Shown: in pieces, positions 53,581 through 62,175 of the stretch | Position numbering within the stretch: position 1 is the stretch's first letter | Layout: every line of letters begins with the position of its first letter | DNA from: Streptomyces sp. NBC_00376 | GTDB lineage: Bacteria; Actinomycetota; Actinomycetes; Streptomycetales; Streptomycetaceae | Assembly (NCBI RefSeq): GCF_036077095.1 | Contig: NZ_CP107960.1 | Coordinates: 3,100,001-3,164,000 of the forward strand | Direction of reading: 5' to 3' | DNA length: 64,000 nucleotides | Program-made: the position numbers and the translations under genes | The notes under the pieces: model-generated | What the model saw: only the letters and a program-made list of their open reading frames with translations | The model's database searches: none | What the model was told of the DNA's origin: nothing

Positions 53581-56022
53581 CTACTTCTTCTTGTTCGCCG
53601 GGGCTCCGGCGGCCTGCGGCTTCTTGAAACCGATGTCCTGGTAGTGGGGCGCCCCGAAGCCGAAGGCGCCGACGTTCGCCAGCTTCCTGTCCGTCGCCAC
53701 CAGCTGCGGGCGCTGGTAGAGCGGAATCGATCCGGCGGCGGCCCAGATCCGGGCGTCGGCCTGCTTCATCAGGTCCTGGGCGGTGCCTTCGTCCAGCTCC
53801 GAGAGCGCCTGGTCGAAGAGCTGGTCGATGTGGTCGGTGCCGACACGGGTGTAGTTCTGCTCGACCAGCAGCGAGCCGTCGGTGGCGGGCACCGGCTTGG
53901 CGAAGATCGGGCGGTCGTCGGTGGCCGGGTAGGCGGTCGCGGGCCAGGAGTACAGGGCCAGGTCGTAGTCGCCGGAGGCGACGTGGTCCTTGAAGTAGCT
54001 CTCGTCGGGGACCTTGGTGATCTCCGTACGGATGCCGACCGCTTCGAGCATCGCCGAGATCTTGTCCCCGACGCTGCGCAGCGGCTCCGACCCGGGACCG
54101 GACGGCAGGACGAAGCGCAGGGTCAGCGGCACGCCGTCCTTGCCGAGCGGACCGCGGCGCCCGTCGGGCACCCGGGCGGGTGCCGCGGTGCCCGCGGGGG
54201 CGTACGCGCCGGCGGCACCGCCCGGCCGCTTGTCCTGGGCGGCGACCCTGGAGGGGACGTCCTCGGACGTTCCGGACCCGGAGAGGTAGCCGGCCTGGCG
54301 CAGCAGCGCGGAGCTGTGGAACGCGGCGGCGGGGGCGGGCGCGAGTACGTGGGTGGCGCCGCCCGCCGGGTCGCCGTCGCCGGGCTCGTTGTCGTCGCCG
54401 ACGATGTGGAGGCCGTCGTCGGCATCGGGCTCGCGCCTGCCTGCGCCGTCGCCTGCCTTGCCGTCCGCGGCGCCCGCCTTCGTCCCCTGCTTCTCCGCGT
54501 CCTTCTTCTCCGCGCCCTTCTTCTCCGCTTCCTTCTTCTCCGCGTCCTTCTTCTCCGCGTCCTTCTTCTCCGCGTCCTTCTTCCCGGCCGCCTTCTTCCC
54601 CGCCTCGCTGCCCGCCTTGGTGCCGTCCGACTTCTTGACCGCGCCCTCCGGCGTCCAGCCCGCGTCGGCCAGCAGCGCCTGTGCCTCCTCGGTGTCCTGG
54701 CCGCCGAGTGCGTCGCTGCTGTCCTTGTACGCCGGCTGCCCGGCGAGCGCCAGGTGGCTGCCGAGCGGCTGCGCGGGCAGGCCGAGCGGCCCCAGCACGG
54801 TGTCGACGAGCTCCTGACGGTTCAGCGCGCGGGCCACCGCCCGCCGCACCCGGTCGTCGGCGAGCGGTCCGGACTCGCCGTTCAGCGCGAGCTGGGTGTA
54901 GGCGGGCTCCAGCGACTTGCGCACCGCGTAGGCGCGCAGCCCGGCCTGCTCGGTGGCGTACGCCTCGGCGGCGGCCCGGTTCTTCTCCCTGGCGGCCAAG
55001 GCTGCGGCCGCCGCCTTGGCGTCCGAGCCGTGCACGACGGCCCAGGAGCGCAGGGCCGCGGCCGGGCCCTCCTGGGCACCTGGGCCCTGGGCGCCGGGCC
55101 CCTGGGCGAGCGGCTTCCCGTCGGCGCCCTTGCCACCGGCCGCCTGCGCGATCCGGTGGGCCGCCGCCGCGTCGATGTCGGCCACGTCGACCTTGCCCGC
55201 GGCCAGGGCCTCGGTCCGGTTCTGCGGGGCCACGGCCCGGAAGACCAGCGAGTCGAGCTTGGCCGGGCTCCCCCACCAGCGCGGGTTGCGGACCAGCGTC
55301 ACCTCGCCGGTCTTCTTGTCCACACCGCGCAGCCGGAACGGTCCCGCGGTGGCCTTGAGGGCGGTCCGGGCCCCGTCGTTGAAGGCGTCCGGGGAACCGG
55401 TCACGTCCTTCGGGTAGAGCGGGGAGAACAGCGAGCGCCAGTCCGCGTACGGCTTGGCGAAGGTGACCCGTACCTCCAGGTCGTCGGCGCCCCGCTCGAT
55501 CTTCTCGATGCGTTCGTACCCGGCGTTGCGGGCGGTCCAGAACGCCGTGTCCTTGCCGCTCAGCGCCCGCCACTGGGCCACGAAGTCGGAGGCCCCGATC
55601 TCCCGGCCGTCACTCCACACCGCCTGCTGGTTGAGCCGATAGAGCACCACCTGCCTGGGCTCGCTCTCGACCACCTTCGCGGACTCCAGATAGTCCGGGT
55701 TCAGCTGCGGCCTGCCCTTGGCGTCGAGCGGGAAGAGCGTCGGCAGCAGCGCGCCGGTGATCCGGGTGGTGGTGCTGTCGGCATCCGCCTGGAAGGCGTT
55801 GAGGGTGGTGGGCAGGGCGTCGACGGCCCAGTTGACCGTCCCGCCCTCGGCGACCAGGTTCCGGGCGGCGACCGCGATGTCCTGGGGGGCCGTCGCACCG
55901 CTCGCGCCGCTGTCGCCGGAACTGCAGCCGGCCAGCACGGGGAGCGTCAGCACACCTGTCGTGAGGAGCGCGAGGGAGCGGCGCTTTCGGGCCGTCCCCC
56001 TCGGGACGCCGACGTGGGACAT
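53581..56022 (-). CDS. Orphan peptide-binding-type lipoprotein with (AEKKD)n insertion
   Basis: 813 residues, about 250 longer than usual SBP_bac_5 proteins. Lipobox VLAGC (Cys33). The N-terminal lobe has DALPTTLNAFQADAD and QQAVWSDGREIGASDFVAQW; the C-terminal lobe ends with IDQLFDQALSELDEGTAQDLMKQ and IPLYQRPQLVA. Between them is a low-complexity insertion of lysine/alanine/glutamate repeats followed by a Gly/Asp/Pro-rich stretch (about residues 470-610). No permease or ATPase genes adjoin, so it may feed one of the nearby opp systems or act in sensing. Homologues beside typA are known in Streptomyces. Confidence 0.85.
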   Translation of the reverse strand: MSHVGVPRGTARKRRSLALLTTGVLTLPVLAGCSSGDSGASGATAPQDIAVAARNLVAEGGTVNWAVDALPTTLNAFQADADSTTTRITGALLPTLFPLDAKGRPQLNPDYLESAKVVESEPRQVVLYRLNQQAVWSDGREIGASDFVAQWRALSGKDTAFWTARNAGYERIEKIERGADDLEVRVTFAKPYADWRSLFSPLYPKDVTGSPDAFNDGARTALKATAGPFRLRGVDKKTGEVTLVRNPRWWGSPAKLDSLVFRAVAPQNRTEALAAGKVDVADIDAAAAHRIAQAAGGKGADGKPLAQGPGAQGPGAQEGPAAALRSWAVVHGSDAKAAAAALAAREKNRAAAEAYATEQAGLRAYAVRKSLEPAYTQLALNGESGPLADDRVRRAVARALNRQELVDTVLGPLGLPAQPLGSHLALAGQPAYKDSSDALGGQDTEEAQALLADAGWTPEGAVKKSDGTKAGSEAGKKAAGKKDAEKKDAEKKDAEKKEAEKKGAEKKDAEKQGTKAGAADGKAGDGAGRREPDADDGLHIVGDDNEPGDGDPAGGATHVLAPAPAAAFHSSALLRQAGYLSGSGTSEDVPSRVAAQDKRPGGAAGAYAPAGTAAPARVPDGRRGPLGKDGVPLTLRFVLPSGPGSEPLRSVGDKISAMLEAVGIRTEITKVPDESYFKDHVASGDYDLALYSWPATAYPATDDRPIFAKPVPATDGSLLVEQNYTRVGTDHIDQLFDQALSELDEGTAQDLMKQADARIWAAAGSIPLYQRPQLVATDRKLANVGAFGFGAPHYQDIGFKKPQAAGAPANKKK
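54488..54607 (-). repeat. 15-bp tandem repeat coding for KKDAE units
   Basis: Eight consecutive 15-bp units close to TTCTTCTCCGCGTCC (plus strand), each giving five residues (KKDAE, KKEAE, KKGAE). In frame, so unit number can vary without frameshift. Confidence 0.9.
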
Positions 56023-56218
56023 GGCTGATACCTCCGGGGCCGGCCCGACCCACCCATCCGCGGGTGTGCCAGATTGTGCGTTTCTGGTGGCATATGCAGT
56101 TGATCACACTGATACGTCCACCCACTGAAGGCGCCCTCGCGCGGGAGGCGGCGCAGACACGGCGCGAAGGCCCGAAACCTCACCCGTGCGGCGGAGCGCC
56201 CCGGCCGCCGCTCCGCAC

Positions 56219-56262
56219 GGGGGCCGGCCGGACCCCGGGAAACGAGAAACCGGCCGGCCCCC
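56219..56262 (-). terminator. Probable terminator of the isochorismatase-like gene
   Basis: Perfect 13-bp inverted repeat (arm GGGGGCCGGCCGG) with an 18-nt loop, 33 bp after the stop codon. Confidence 0.6.
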
Positions 56263-56294
56263 CGGGGAATCGGGGGAACGACCGGCCGCGGTGA

Positions 56295-56849
56295 TCAGCC
56301 GAGCAGCTCGATGATCGCCTCCGTCGTGTCCGTCTCTCCCAGGCGCGGGAAGATCCTCCCGACGCTGTTGCGGTGGGCTTCGGCGTCCATGTCGGTGACC
56401 GCGTCCGTGGCGATCGTGACGTTGTAGCCGTGCTCGTGGGCCGCGCGGGCGGTGGATTCGACGCCGATGCTGGTCGCGATGCCGGTGAGGACGATCTGCG
56501 TGACGCCTGCTCGGCGCAGCCGGAGGTCGAGGTCGGTCCCGTGGAAGGCGCCCCAGGTGCGCTTGGTCACCACGATGTCGCCCTCGTTCGGGCCGAGCTC
56601 GGGCACGATGTCCGCCCAGTCGGCGGGCAGCTGTCCGCCGGACGCCATGGGGGTCTCGTTGCGGCCGGGGGCACCGTCGACGACGTGGACCAGGACGACC
56701 GGGAGGCCCTTGGCGCGGAAGGCGTCGGCGAGGGCGGCGGAGTTGGCGACGACACCGGCGGCGGGGTGGGCGGTGTCCAGGGCGAGGATGCCCTTCTGGA
56801 GATCGACGACGACCAGGGCGGTCCTCGGGTCCAGGGTGGTGGCGGTCAT
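56295..56849 (-). CDS. Isochorismatase-fold hydrolase lacking the catalytic cysteine
   Basis: 184 residues. The family Asp16 (VVVDLQKG) and Lys96 (VTKRTWGAF) are present, and the cis-peptide loop (LTGIATSIGVESTARAA) is recognisable. The nucleophile position, Cys in nicotinamidases and N-carbamoylsarcosine amidases, is Gly129. True isochorismatases (PhzD, EntB) also have Gly there and hydrolyse vinyl ethers through Asp, so amidase activity is unlikely. AGGAG lies 7 nt before the ATG. It lies 87 bp downstream of a MarR gene on the same strand and is probably controlled by it. Confidence 0.85.
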   Translation of the reverse strand: MTATTLDPRTALVVVDLQKGILALDTAHPAAGVVANSAALADAFRAKGLPVVLVHVVDGAPGRNETPMASGGQLPADWADIVPELGPNEGDIVVTKRTWGAFHGTDLDLRLRRAGVTQIVLTGIATSIGVESTARAAHEHGYNVTIATDAVTDMDAEAHRNSVGRIFPRLGETDTTEAIIELLG

Positions 56850-56936
56850 GGTGGTGCTCCTGGGTGGTGTGGGCGAACCGTTCGGTTCCGATGGGTACGG
56901 GTGCGGGGGCGTGCCGGTCGCGGCCGGTGCCGGCCG

Positions 56937-57416
56937 TCAGTGCCCGGTCAGCCGGTCGATCAGCTCGACGGCCTCGGCCACGGTGCGGCGCTCGGCACCG
57001 TCGAGTTCGGCCGCCATGGCCCTGGCGAGCCAGTCGTGCTTGGCGGCCCGGGCCTCGGCGAGCGTCGCGGCCCCGGACTCCGTGAGCGACATCACCGACT
57101 TGCGGCCGTCCGCCGGATCGGGTGCCCGCTCGACGAGCCCCTGGCTCTCCAGCGCGCCGAGAGTCAGCCGCATGGACTGCGGACGCACGTACTCCGCGCG
57201 GGCCAGCGCGGCCGTGGTGGCCGGCCCGTCGAGGTCCAGCCTGGCGAGCACCGAGCGCTGCGTCGGTGTGAGCCGATCTCCCGCGGACATACTGCGCAGC
57301 CGCCGCACCAACCGGCCGACCACGGCGGTGAGCCCCGTCGCCAACTGCTCGGCGTCCAGCTCGGCGGACGGGGCGGCGCGACGCCCGGCGGGGGTGGTTC
57401 CAGTCGGTTCCGGCAT
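56937..57416 (-). CDS. MarR-family transcriptional regulator
   Basis: 159 residues with the winged-helix domain: LTPTQRSVLARLDLDGPATTAALA, recognition helix YVRPQSMRLTLGALESQGLV and wing RAPDPADGRKSVMSLT. It dimerises through its N- and C-terminal helices. A 26-bp near-palindrome overlaps the likely promoter 20-46 bp upstream, suggesting autorepression together with the downstream isochorismatase-fold gene. The ligand is unknown; a phenolic compound would be typical. Confidence 0.9.
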   Translation of the reverse strand: MPEPTGTTPAGRRAAPSAELDAEQLATGLTAVVGRLVRRLRSMSAGDRLTPTQRSVLARLDLDGPATTAALARAEYVRPQSMRLTLGALESQGLVERAPDPADGRKSVMSLTESGAATLAEARAAKHDWLARAMAAELDGAERRTVAEAVELIDRLTGH

Positions 57417-57436
57417 GCCCTCAACCTAAACAATGC

Positions 57437-57462
57437 ACAGGCAATCTTGCAAGGTTACCTGT
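57437..57462 (-). promoter_or_regulatory. Probable MarR operator
   Basis: Near-palindrome centred on CTTGCAAG: half-sites ACAGGCAATCTTG and CAAGGTTACCTGT, 11 of 13 base pairs complementary. On the minus strand TTGCAA can serve as the -35 element of the marR promoter. Confidence 0.68.
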
Positions 57463-57508
57463 CGTTCTTCTGGATGGTCTTGCCCGTCGCACGGCCCGCG
57501 ATCTAGGG

Positions 57509-57522
57509 TGAATGCGCTTTCA
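57509..57522 (+). promoter_or_regulatory. LacI-type operator upstream of the LacI-family gene
   Basis: TGAATGCGCTTTCA, one mismatch per half from a perfect palindrome and with the central CG of LacI-family sites, 66 bp before the regulator start. It matches 12 of 14 positions of the site at 59859 in front of the sugar transporter. Confidence 0.62.
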
Positions 57523-57587
57523 GAAGAGGGTCGGTACATGCAACAGCAGGTGCTTCGGTACGGAACAAGAAGCGGACGGTCGGTCGA

Positions 57588-58643
57588 GTGAGCGCCCCCA
57601 CGGTGTACGACGTCGCCGAGCGGTCGGGCGTCTCCATTGCCACGGTCTCGCGGGTCTACCGCACCCCCGATTCGGTACGCGCCCAGACCCGTGAGCGGGT
57701 CCTCGAAGCCGCCCGCCAGCTCGGATACGTACCCAGCGGGAACGCCCGCGGCCTGGCCAGCCGGACCACCGGGGTGCTGGGCCTCTGCTTCCCCGACTAC
57801 GCCGACCCGGACGCCGAGGCCGACGCGGAGGCGGACAGCGACGCCGACGACGCGGTGATGCTCTACTCCGACCAGATCATCCGCGGCATGGAGCGGGCGG
57901 CGCGGCGGCACGGTTACGCGCTGCTGATCGCCGCCTCGCTGGAGGGCGGGCCGGAGAGCCTCGTCGCGAAGGTCGCGGGACGGGTCGACGGCTTCGCCGT
58001 GCTGGCACAGACCGTGCCGACCGAGGACCTCGAAGTGATATCGCGCCGGCTTCCGGTGGTGATGATCGCCGGCCCCCGCGAGATCGACCATCTCGACCAC
58101 ATCGTCGTCGCGAACGCCGACGGCGAGCGCGAACTGGCCCGCCACCTGATCGAGGACCACGGGCTGCGCAGGCTCGCCTTCGTCGGCGGCGAGGTCGGGT
58201 CGCCGGACGCCGAGGCGCGGTTCCTCGGATTCCAGCAGGCGTGCCGCGATGCCGGGCTGCCGGTGCCGGACGCGCCCGATCTGCGGGCCGAGATGATGAC
58301 GCAGGCCGAGGGCGCACGGGCGGCGGAGGCGCTGCTGGACCGTGACGGCGAACGGCCGCAGGGGGTGCTCTTCGCCAACGACCAGATGGCGGTGGGCGCG
58401 CTGCGGGCGCTGGAGCGGCGCGGGGTGCGGGTGCCCGAGGACATCGCGGTGACCGGCTTCGACGGGATTCCGCTGAGCCGGATCGTCCGGCCTCCACTGA
58501 CGACCGTACGCCAGCCGATCCGTCAACTCGGCGAGCAGGCGGTCGAGTTGCTGGTCCAGCGGCTGGGCGACAGCAGCAGCGAGCCGGTGTCGCTGATGCT
58601 CCCGGTGTCGCCGATCCGCCGCGCCAGCTGCGGCTGCGGCTGA
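57588..58643 (+). CDS. LacI-family transcriptional regulator
   Basis: 351 residues. The N-terminal helix-turn-helix and hinge are complete (TVYDVAERSGVSIATVSRVY, then ARQLGYVPSGNARGLASRTT). A periplasmic-binding-like ligand domain follows with an unusual Asp/Glu/Ala-rich insert (about residues 65-85, DADAEADAEADSD-like). The C-terminus is CGCG. Its position beside an esterase, a sugar ABC operon and a GH1 gene, and operator-like sites before itself and the transporter, point to local sugar-responsive repression. GTG start without a strong ribosome-binding site. Confidence 0.9.
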   Translation: MSAPTVYDVAERSGVSIATVSRVYRTPDSVRAQTRERVLEAARQLGYVPSGNARGLASRTTGVLGLCFPDYADPDAEADAEADSDADDAVMLYSDQIIRGMERAARRHGYALLIAASLEGGPESLVAKVAGRVDGFAVLAQTVPTEDLEVISRRLPVVMIAGPREIDHLDHIVVANADGERELARHLIEDHGLRRLAFVGGEVGSPDAEARFLGFQQACRDAGLPVPDAPDLRAEMMTQAEGARAAEALLDRDGERPQGVLFANDQMAVGALRALERRGVRVPEDIAVTGFDGIPLSRIVRPPLTTVRQPIRQLGEQAVELLVQRLGDSSSEPVSLMLPVSPIRRASCGCG

Positions 58644-58665
58644 CAGGGGCCGGCCCCCGTACCGG

Positions 58666-59661
58666 CTATCGGGCCCGGCCCAGCCGCTCCCCGAAGAACC
58701 GCTGCCGGGCCGCCCGGAGCTCCGCCACCTCGGCCGCCGTGCCCTCGTACTCGAAGTGCCCCGCGTCCAGCACATGCAGCTCGTGCTCGCCGGCCAGCGC
58801 GTTGTGCACGGCGAACTGCCCCGGCGGCGGCACCGAGGGGTCGAAGAGCGCCGCGGCCACCAGGGTGGGCGTCTCCAGCCGCGTCGCGGCCGTGGCGGCG
58901 TCGAAGTACGGCAGCACCTCGGTGACCTCGGGGTGGCCCTGGTGGTGGGCCCGCACCGACTCGCCACTGCCGATGCACTGCAGGGTGAGCCGCAAGGGGT
59001 GGTTGCCGAAGGTCGGCACCGTCAGCTGCGCGGCCCCGAAGCGGTCGTCCCAGGGCAGCGCGAGTGCGCCCAGCCCGCCGCCGAAGCTCTCCCCGAGGTA
59101 GCCGAGGCCGGGGCCGCCCTCCTCCGGCGCCAGCTCCGGCACCAGTTCGTGCAGCGCGGAGGCCGCGCACCACAGGTCCGCCACGCAGTCGCCGATGACA
59201 TACGTGCCGCGCGAGGCGATGCCGTGCAGCACGTGCGCGCTGGACACGCCCGGGATGCCCGGGTGCTCACCGCGCGTCGCCATGCCCCGTACGCACGGCA
59301 GGATCGCCGCGGCCCGGGGCAGCGGCAGCGGCACGTCGGGGCCCGGCCGGTCCCGGCCGCCGTAGCCGTGTCCGATGACGAATCCGTACTCCGCGGCCCC
59401 CTCGGCCGGCAGCGCCACCCAGCCGCCGATCCGCACCCCGCCCACCGAGGTGAACGTCACGCCGTGGATCCGTACCCCGTCGCGCTCCTCCTCCACCGGG
59501 CCGAGCTCCGGCTCCGTGGCGACCTTGCGGGCCTCCTGGTAGCGGTCGCGCCAGAAGGCGTCGAAATCGTCCGGAGCGGCGGGAGCGGGGACGCGCAGCA
59601 GGTCCTGGAGCGTGTAGCCGTATGCCGGATCGAAGGGGAAGTCATGTTCGAACGAAGCCAT
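58666..59661 (-). CDS. AXE1-type acetyl (xylan) esterase
   Basis: 331-residue alpha/beta-hydrolase of the carbohydrate esterase 7 / AXE1 family, removing acetyl groups from xylo-oligosaccharides or related sugars. The triad is Ser182 (LGESFGGGLG), Asp264 (LFDPSVPPP) and His292 (AGHFEYEG). The Tyr of the oxyanion hole is in IGHGYGGRDRP. No signal peptide, so it acts inside the cell on imported oligosaccharides. It is divergent from the sugar transporter across a 251-bp region and convergent with the LacI gene. The ATG at 59661 lacks a clear ribosome-binding site. Confidence 0.87.
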   Translation of the reverse strand: MASFEHDFPFDPAYGYTLQDLLRVPAPAAPDDFDAFWRDRYQEARKVATEPELGPVEEERDGVRIHGVTFTSVGGVRIGGWVALPAEGAAEYGFVIGHGYGGRDRPGPDVPLPLPRAAAILPCVRGMATRGEHPGIPGVSSAHVLHGIASRGTYVIGDCVADLWCAASALHELVPELAPEEGGPGLGYLGESFGGGLGALALPWDDRFGAAQLTVPTFGNHPLRLTLQCIGSGESVRAHHQGHPEVTEVLPYFDAATAATRLETPTLVAAALFDPSVPPPGQFAVHNALAGEHELHVLDAGHFEYEGTAAEVAELRAARQRFFGERLGRAR

Positions 59662-59855
59662 GAACACGACCGTAACGGGCCCGCCCCGGCGACACAGTCC
59701 TTGATCACCATCCGGGCAGCGAGCGAAATCGGTCACACCATACCCAATTTCGCAATTGGCATACTTACCGTGCAAGTTGAACATTCAGATGTCCAGCACG
59801 TTGCACGAGTGTGACCTAGCACCCTCTTGCGGATTCCCGAACGTCTGCCGCAGAG

Positions 59856-59888
59856 TGATGTATGCGCTTACAGGCAGCGCATACATCA
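59856..59888 (+). promoter_or_regulatory. LacI-type operator and 12-bp inverted repeat before the sugar ABC operon
   Basis: Perfect 12-bp arms TGATGTATGCGC / GCGCATACATCA separated by 9 bp. The left arm starts a LacI-like site TGTATGCGCTTACA (59859-59872). It ends about 24 bp before the binding-protein ATG, between promoter and ribosome-binding site, so bound repressor would block transcription. Confidence 0.72.
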
Positions 59889-59912
59889 GGATTGCTCAAG
59901 GAGGAGCCCTCC

Positions 59913-61160
59913 ATGCCCCGCACCGCCAGAAACGCCTCGATCGGTATCGCTGTCGCCGGCGCGCTCACGTTCGGCCTGACCGCTTGCGGCAGCTCCGGCG
60001 ACGACGTCGCCGCGGACAAGAAGCAGACGCTCACCGTCTGGGCCATGGGGGCCGAGGGCGAGAAGCTCGCGGATGTGGCCAAGGTCTACGAGAAGGCCAA
60101 CCCGAACATCACCGTCAAGGTGACCCCGGTCGGCTGGGACGTCGCCCACCAGAAGCTGGTCTCCGCGGCCGCCGCCGGCACCCTGCCGGACGTGGCGCAG
60201 ATGGGCGGCAGCTACATGGGCGAGTTCGCCGAGCTCGGTGTGCTGGAGCCGGTCGACACCAAGACCTTCGACGAGAAGGACTTCTTCCCGTCCGGCTGGA
60301 AGCAGGGCGAGGTGGACGGCCAGGCGTACGGCGTGCCGTGGTACGTCGACACCCGCGTCCTCTACTACCGCACCGACCTGGCCGAGAAGGCCGGCGTCAC
60401 CAAGGCTCCGAGCAACTGGAAGGAGATGCAGGACCTCGCCTCGGCCTACCAGAAGAAGGCCGGGACCAAGTGGGGCCTGTCCATCCAGCCCAGCGGCCTG
60501 GACACGGTGCAGAACTTCTACTCCTTCCTGTACTCGGCCGGCGGCGAGATCGTCAACGACAAGGGCGAGGCCGTCATCGACAGCCCCGAGGCCGTCAAGG
60601 CGCTCAAGGAGTACGGCTCGTACTTCGACAAGGGGCTCTCCAACAAGTCCGTGCAGCCCGGCTACGACGTCGTGAAGGACTTCGGCAACGGCCGCGTCCC
60701 GATGTTCTTCGGCGGCCCCTGGCACGTCACCCTGCTGAACGAGGGCCAGCCGCAGATCAAGGGCAAGTGGGCGGTGGCCAACGTGCCCGCCGACAAGACC
60801 TCCGCCTCCATGGCCGGCGGTTCGTCCCTGGTGATCTCCAAGGACAGCGAGCACAAGGCCGCCGCCACCGAGTTCATCAAGTACCTGACGGACACCAAGG
60901 GCCAGGCCGACTGGTACAAGCGCACCAAGGACCTGCCGGCCAACACCTCCGCGTGGACCTCCGGCGACCTCGCCGACGACACCGACCTCCAGGTGTTCAA
61001 GAAGCAGATGGACACCGCCAAGTCGTCCCCCTCGCTGTCCAACTGGACGGAGATCACCGACAAGGTCGACCAGGCCATCGCCAAGGTCACCCAGGGCAAG
61101 GCGTCCGCCGAGGACGCGCTCAAGACGGCCCAGTCCCAAATCGAAGGCCTTCTGAAGTAA
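59913..61160 (+). CDS. Sugar ABC transporter substrate-binding lipoprotein
   Basis: 415-residue SBP_bac_1 family lipoprotein with lipobox GLTAC (Cys25). It has the family's LTVWAMGAEGEKLADVAKVYEK start, WDVAHQKLVSAAAAGTLPDV and GGPWHVTLLNEG. The best start is the ATG at 59913, with AGGAGG upstream. First gene of a transporter operon with two permeases and a GH1 enzyme but no ATPase, so it presumably uses a shared MsiK-type ATPase as other Streptomyces sugar systems do. A beta-linked oligosaccharide is the likely ligand. Confidence 0.92.
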   Translation: MPRTARNASIGIAVAGALTFGLTACGSSGDDVAADKKQTLTVWAMGAEGEKLADVAKVYEKANPNITVKVTPVGWDVAHQKLVSAAAAGTLPDVAQMGGSYMGEFAELGVLEPVDTKTFDEKDFFPSGWKQGEVDGQAYGVPWYVDTRVLYYRTDLAEKAGVTKAPSNWKEMQDLASAYQKKAGTKWGLSIQPSGLDTVQNFYSFLYSAGGEIVNDKGEAVIDSPEAVKALKEYGSYFDKGLSNKSVQPGYDVVKDFGNGRVPMFFGGPWHVTLLNEGQPQIKGKWAVANVPADKTSASMAGGSSLVISKDSEHKAAATEFIKYLTDTKGQADWYKRTKDLPANTSAWTSGDLADDTDLQVFKKQMDTAKSSPSLSNWTEITDKVDQAIAKVTQGKASAEDALKTAQSQIEGLLK

Positions 61161-61185
61161 TCGAAGGCCGGACGAAGTAGGAGTC

Positions 61186-62175
61186 ATGCGCACCATGACC
61201 GCAAAGGCCGCGGAGTCGGCCAAGGCGCAGGCCGGGCCGGGGGCCTCCGGGTCCCCGGCCACCGGGCCCGCGGGTCGCCGGGGCGGAAGTAAGTCGATGG
61301 GCGTGCAGAACCTGGCCGGCTGGCTGTTCTCCACCCCCTTCCTCGTCCTCTTCCTCGTCTTCATGGCGTTCCCGATCCTCGCCACACTGGCGATGAGCTT
61401 CACCGACTTCGGGCTGCGCACTGTCACGCACCCGCTGGACGCGAACTTCATCGGCTTCGAGAACTACGTCAACCTGTTCAGCGACGAGAAGTTCCTCAAG
61501 TCGCTGTTCAACACGGCGTACTTCGTGGTGGTCGGCGTACCACTGACGATCTTCCTCGGTCTGGTCGTCGCCGTACTGCTGAACAACGGCATCGACCGGG
61601 CGCGGACCTTCTTCCGCGTCGGCTTCTACACCCCGGTGGTCACCACCATCGTCGCGGTGGCCGTGGTCTGGCGGTTCGTGCTCGACCCGAGCGACGGGCT
61701 CGTCGCGGGGCTCTTCTCCGAAGTGGGCCTCACCTCGCCCGACTTCCTGGGCTCCGAGACGCTCGCCATGCCGTCGATGATCGCGATGGCGGTCTGGCGC
61801 AACCTCGGCACGGTCATGGTGCTCTTCATCGCCGGTCTGCAGGCCATCCCCACCGAGGTGCGGGAGGCGGCGCGGCTGGACGGCGCCGGTGCCTGGCAGG
61901 AGTTCAAGGGCATCACCGTGCCACTGCTGCGGCCCACGCTGCTCTACGCCACGGTGATCACGACCATCGGTTACCTCAACGTCTTCGAGGAGCCGTTCGT
62001 GATGACCCAGGGCGGTCCCTCGGACTCCACGCTCACCGTCTCGCTGAACATGTACCGCGAGGGCTTCAACTTCTTCCACATGGGCTATGCGAGCGCCATG
62101 GCGTATGTCCTCTTCGTGGTGATCATGGGCATCACGGTGCTCCAGCTCCGACTGCTGAAGGACAACACGAAATGA
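61186..62175 (+). CDS. Sugar ABC transporter permease, MalF/CebF type
   Basis: 329 residues, a cytoplasmic N-terminus then six helices. The coupling loop EVREAARLDGAGAWQEFKGITVP is diagnostic of CUT1 permeases. Its stop overlaps the next permease start (ATGA). Gap to the upstream binding-protein gene is 25 bp, with no hairpin, unlike the peptide operons in this window. Confidence 0.93.
   Translation: MRTMTAKAAESAKAQAGPGASGSPATGPAGRRGGSKSMGVQNLAGWLFSTPFLVLFLVFMAFPILATLAMSFTDFGLRTVTHPLDANFIGFENYVNLFSDEKFLKSLFNTAYFVVVGVPLTIFLGLVVAVLLNNGIDRARTFFRVGFYTPVVTTIVAVAVVWRFVLDPSDGLVAGLFSEVGLTSPDFLGSETLAMPSMIAMAVWRNLGTVMVLFIAGLQAIPTEVREAARLDGAGAWQEFKGITVPLLRPTLLYATVITTIGYLNVFEEPFVMTQGGPSDSTLTVSLNMYREGFNFFHMGYASAMAYVLFVVIMGITVLQLRLLKDNTK

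Noticed and set aside
54180..54638. Arg/Pro/Ser-rich plus-strand ORFs across the AEKKD repeat
   Set aside because: They are alternative frames of the 15-bp repeat; the minus frame continues through the conserved lipoprotein on both sides.
56877..56890. GAACCG/CGGTTC inverted repeat between marR and the isochorismatase-like gene as an operator
   Set aside because: Only 6-bp arms, common by chance at this GC content; the 26-bp site upstream of marR is far stronger.
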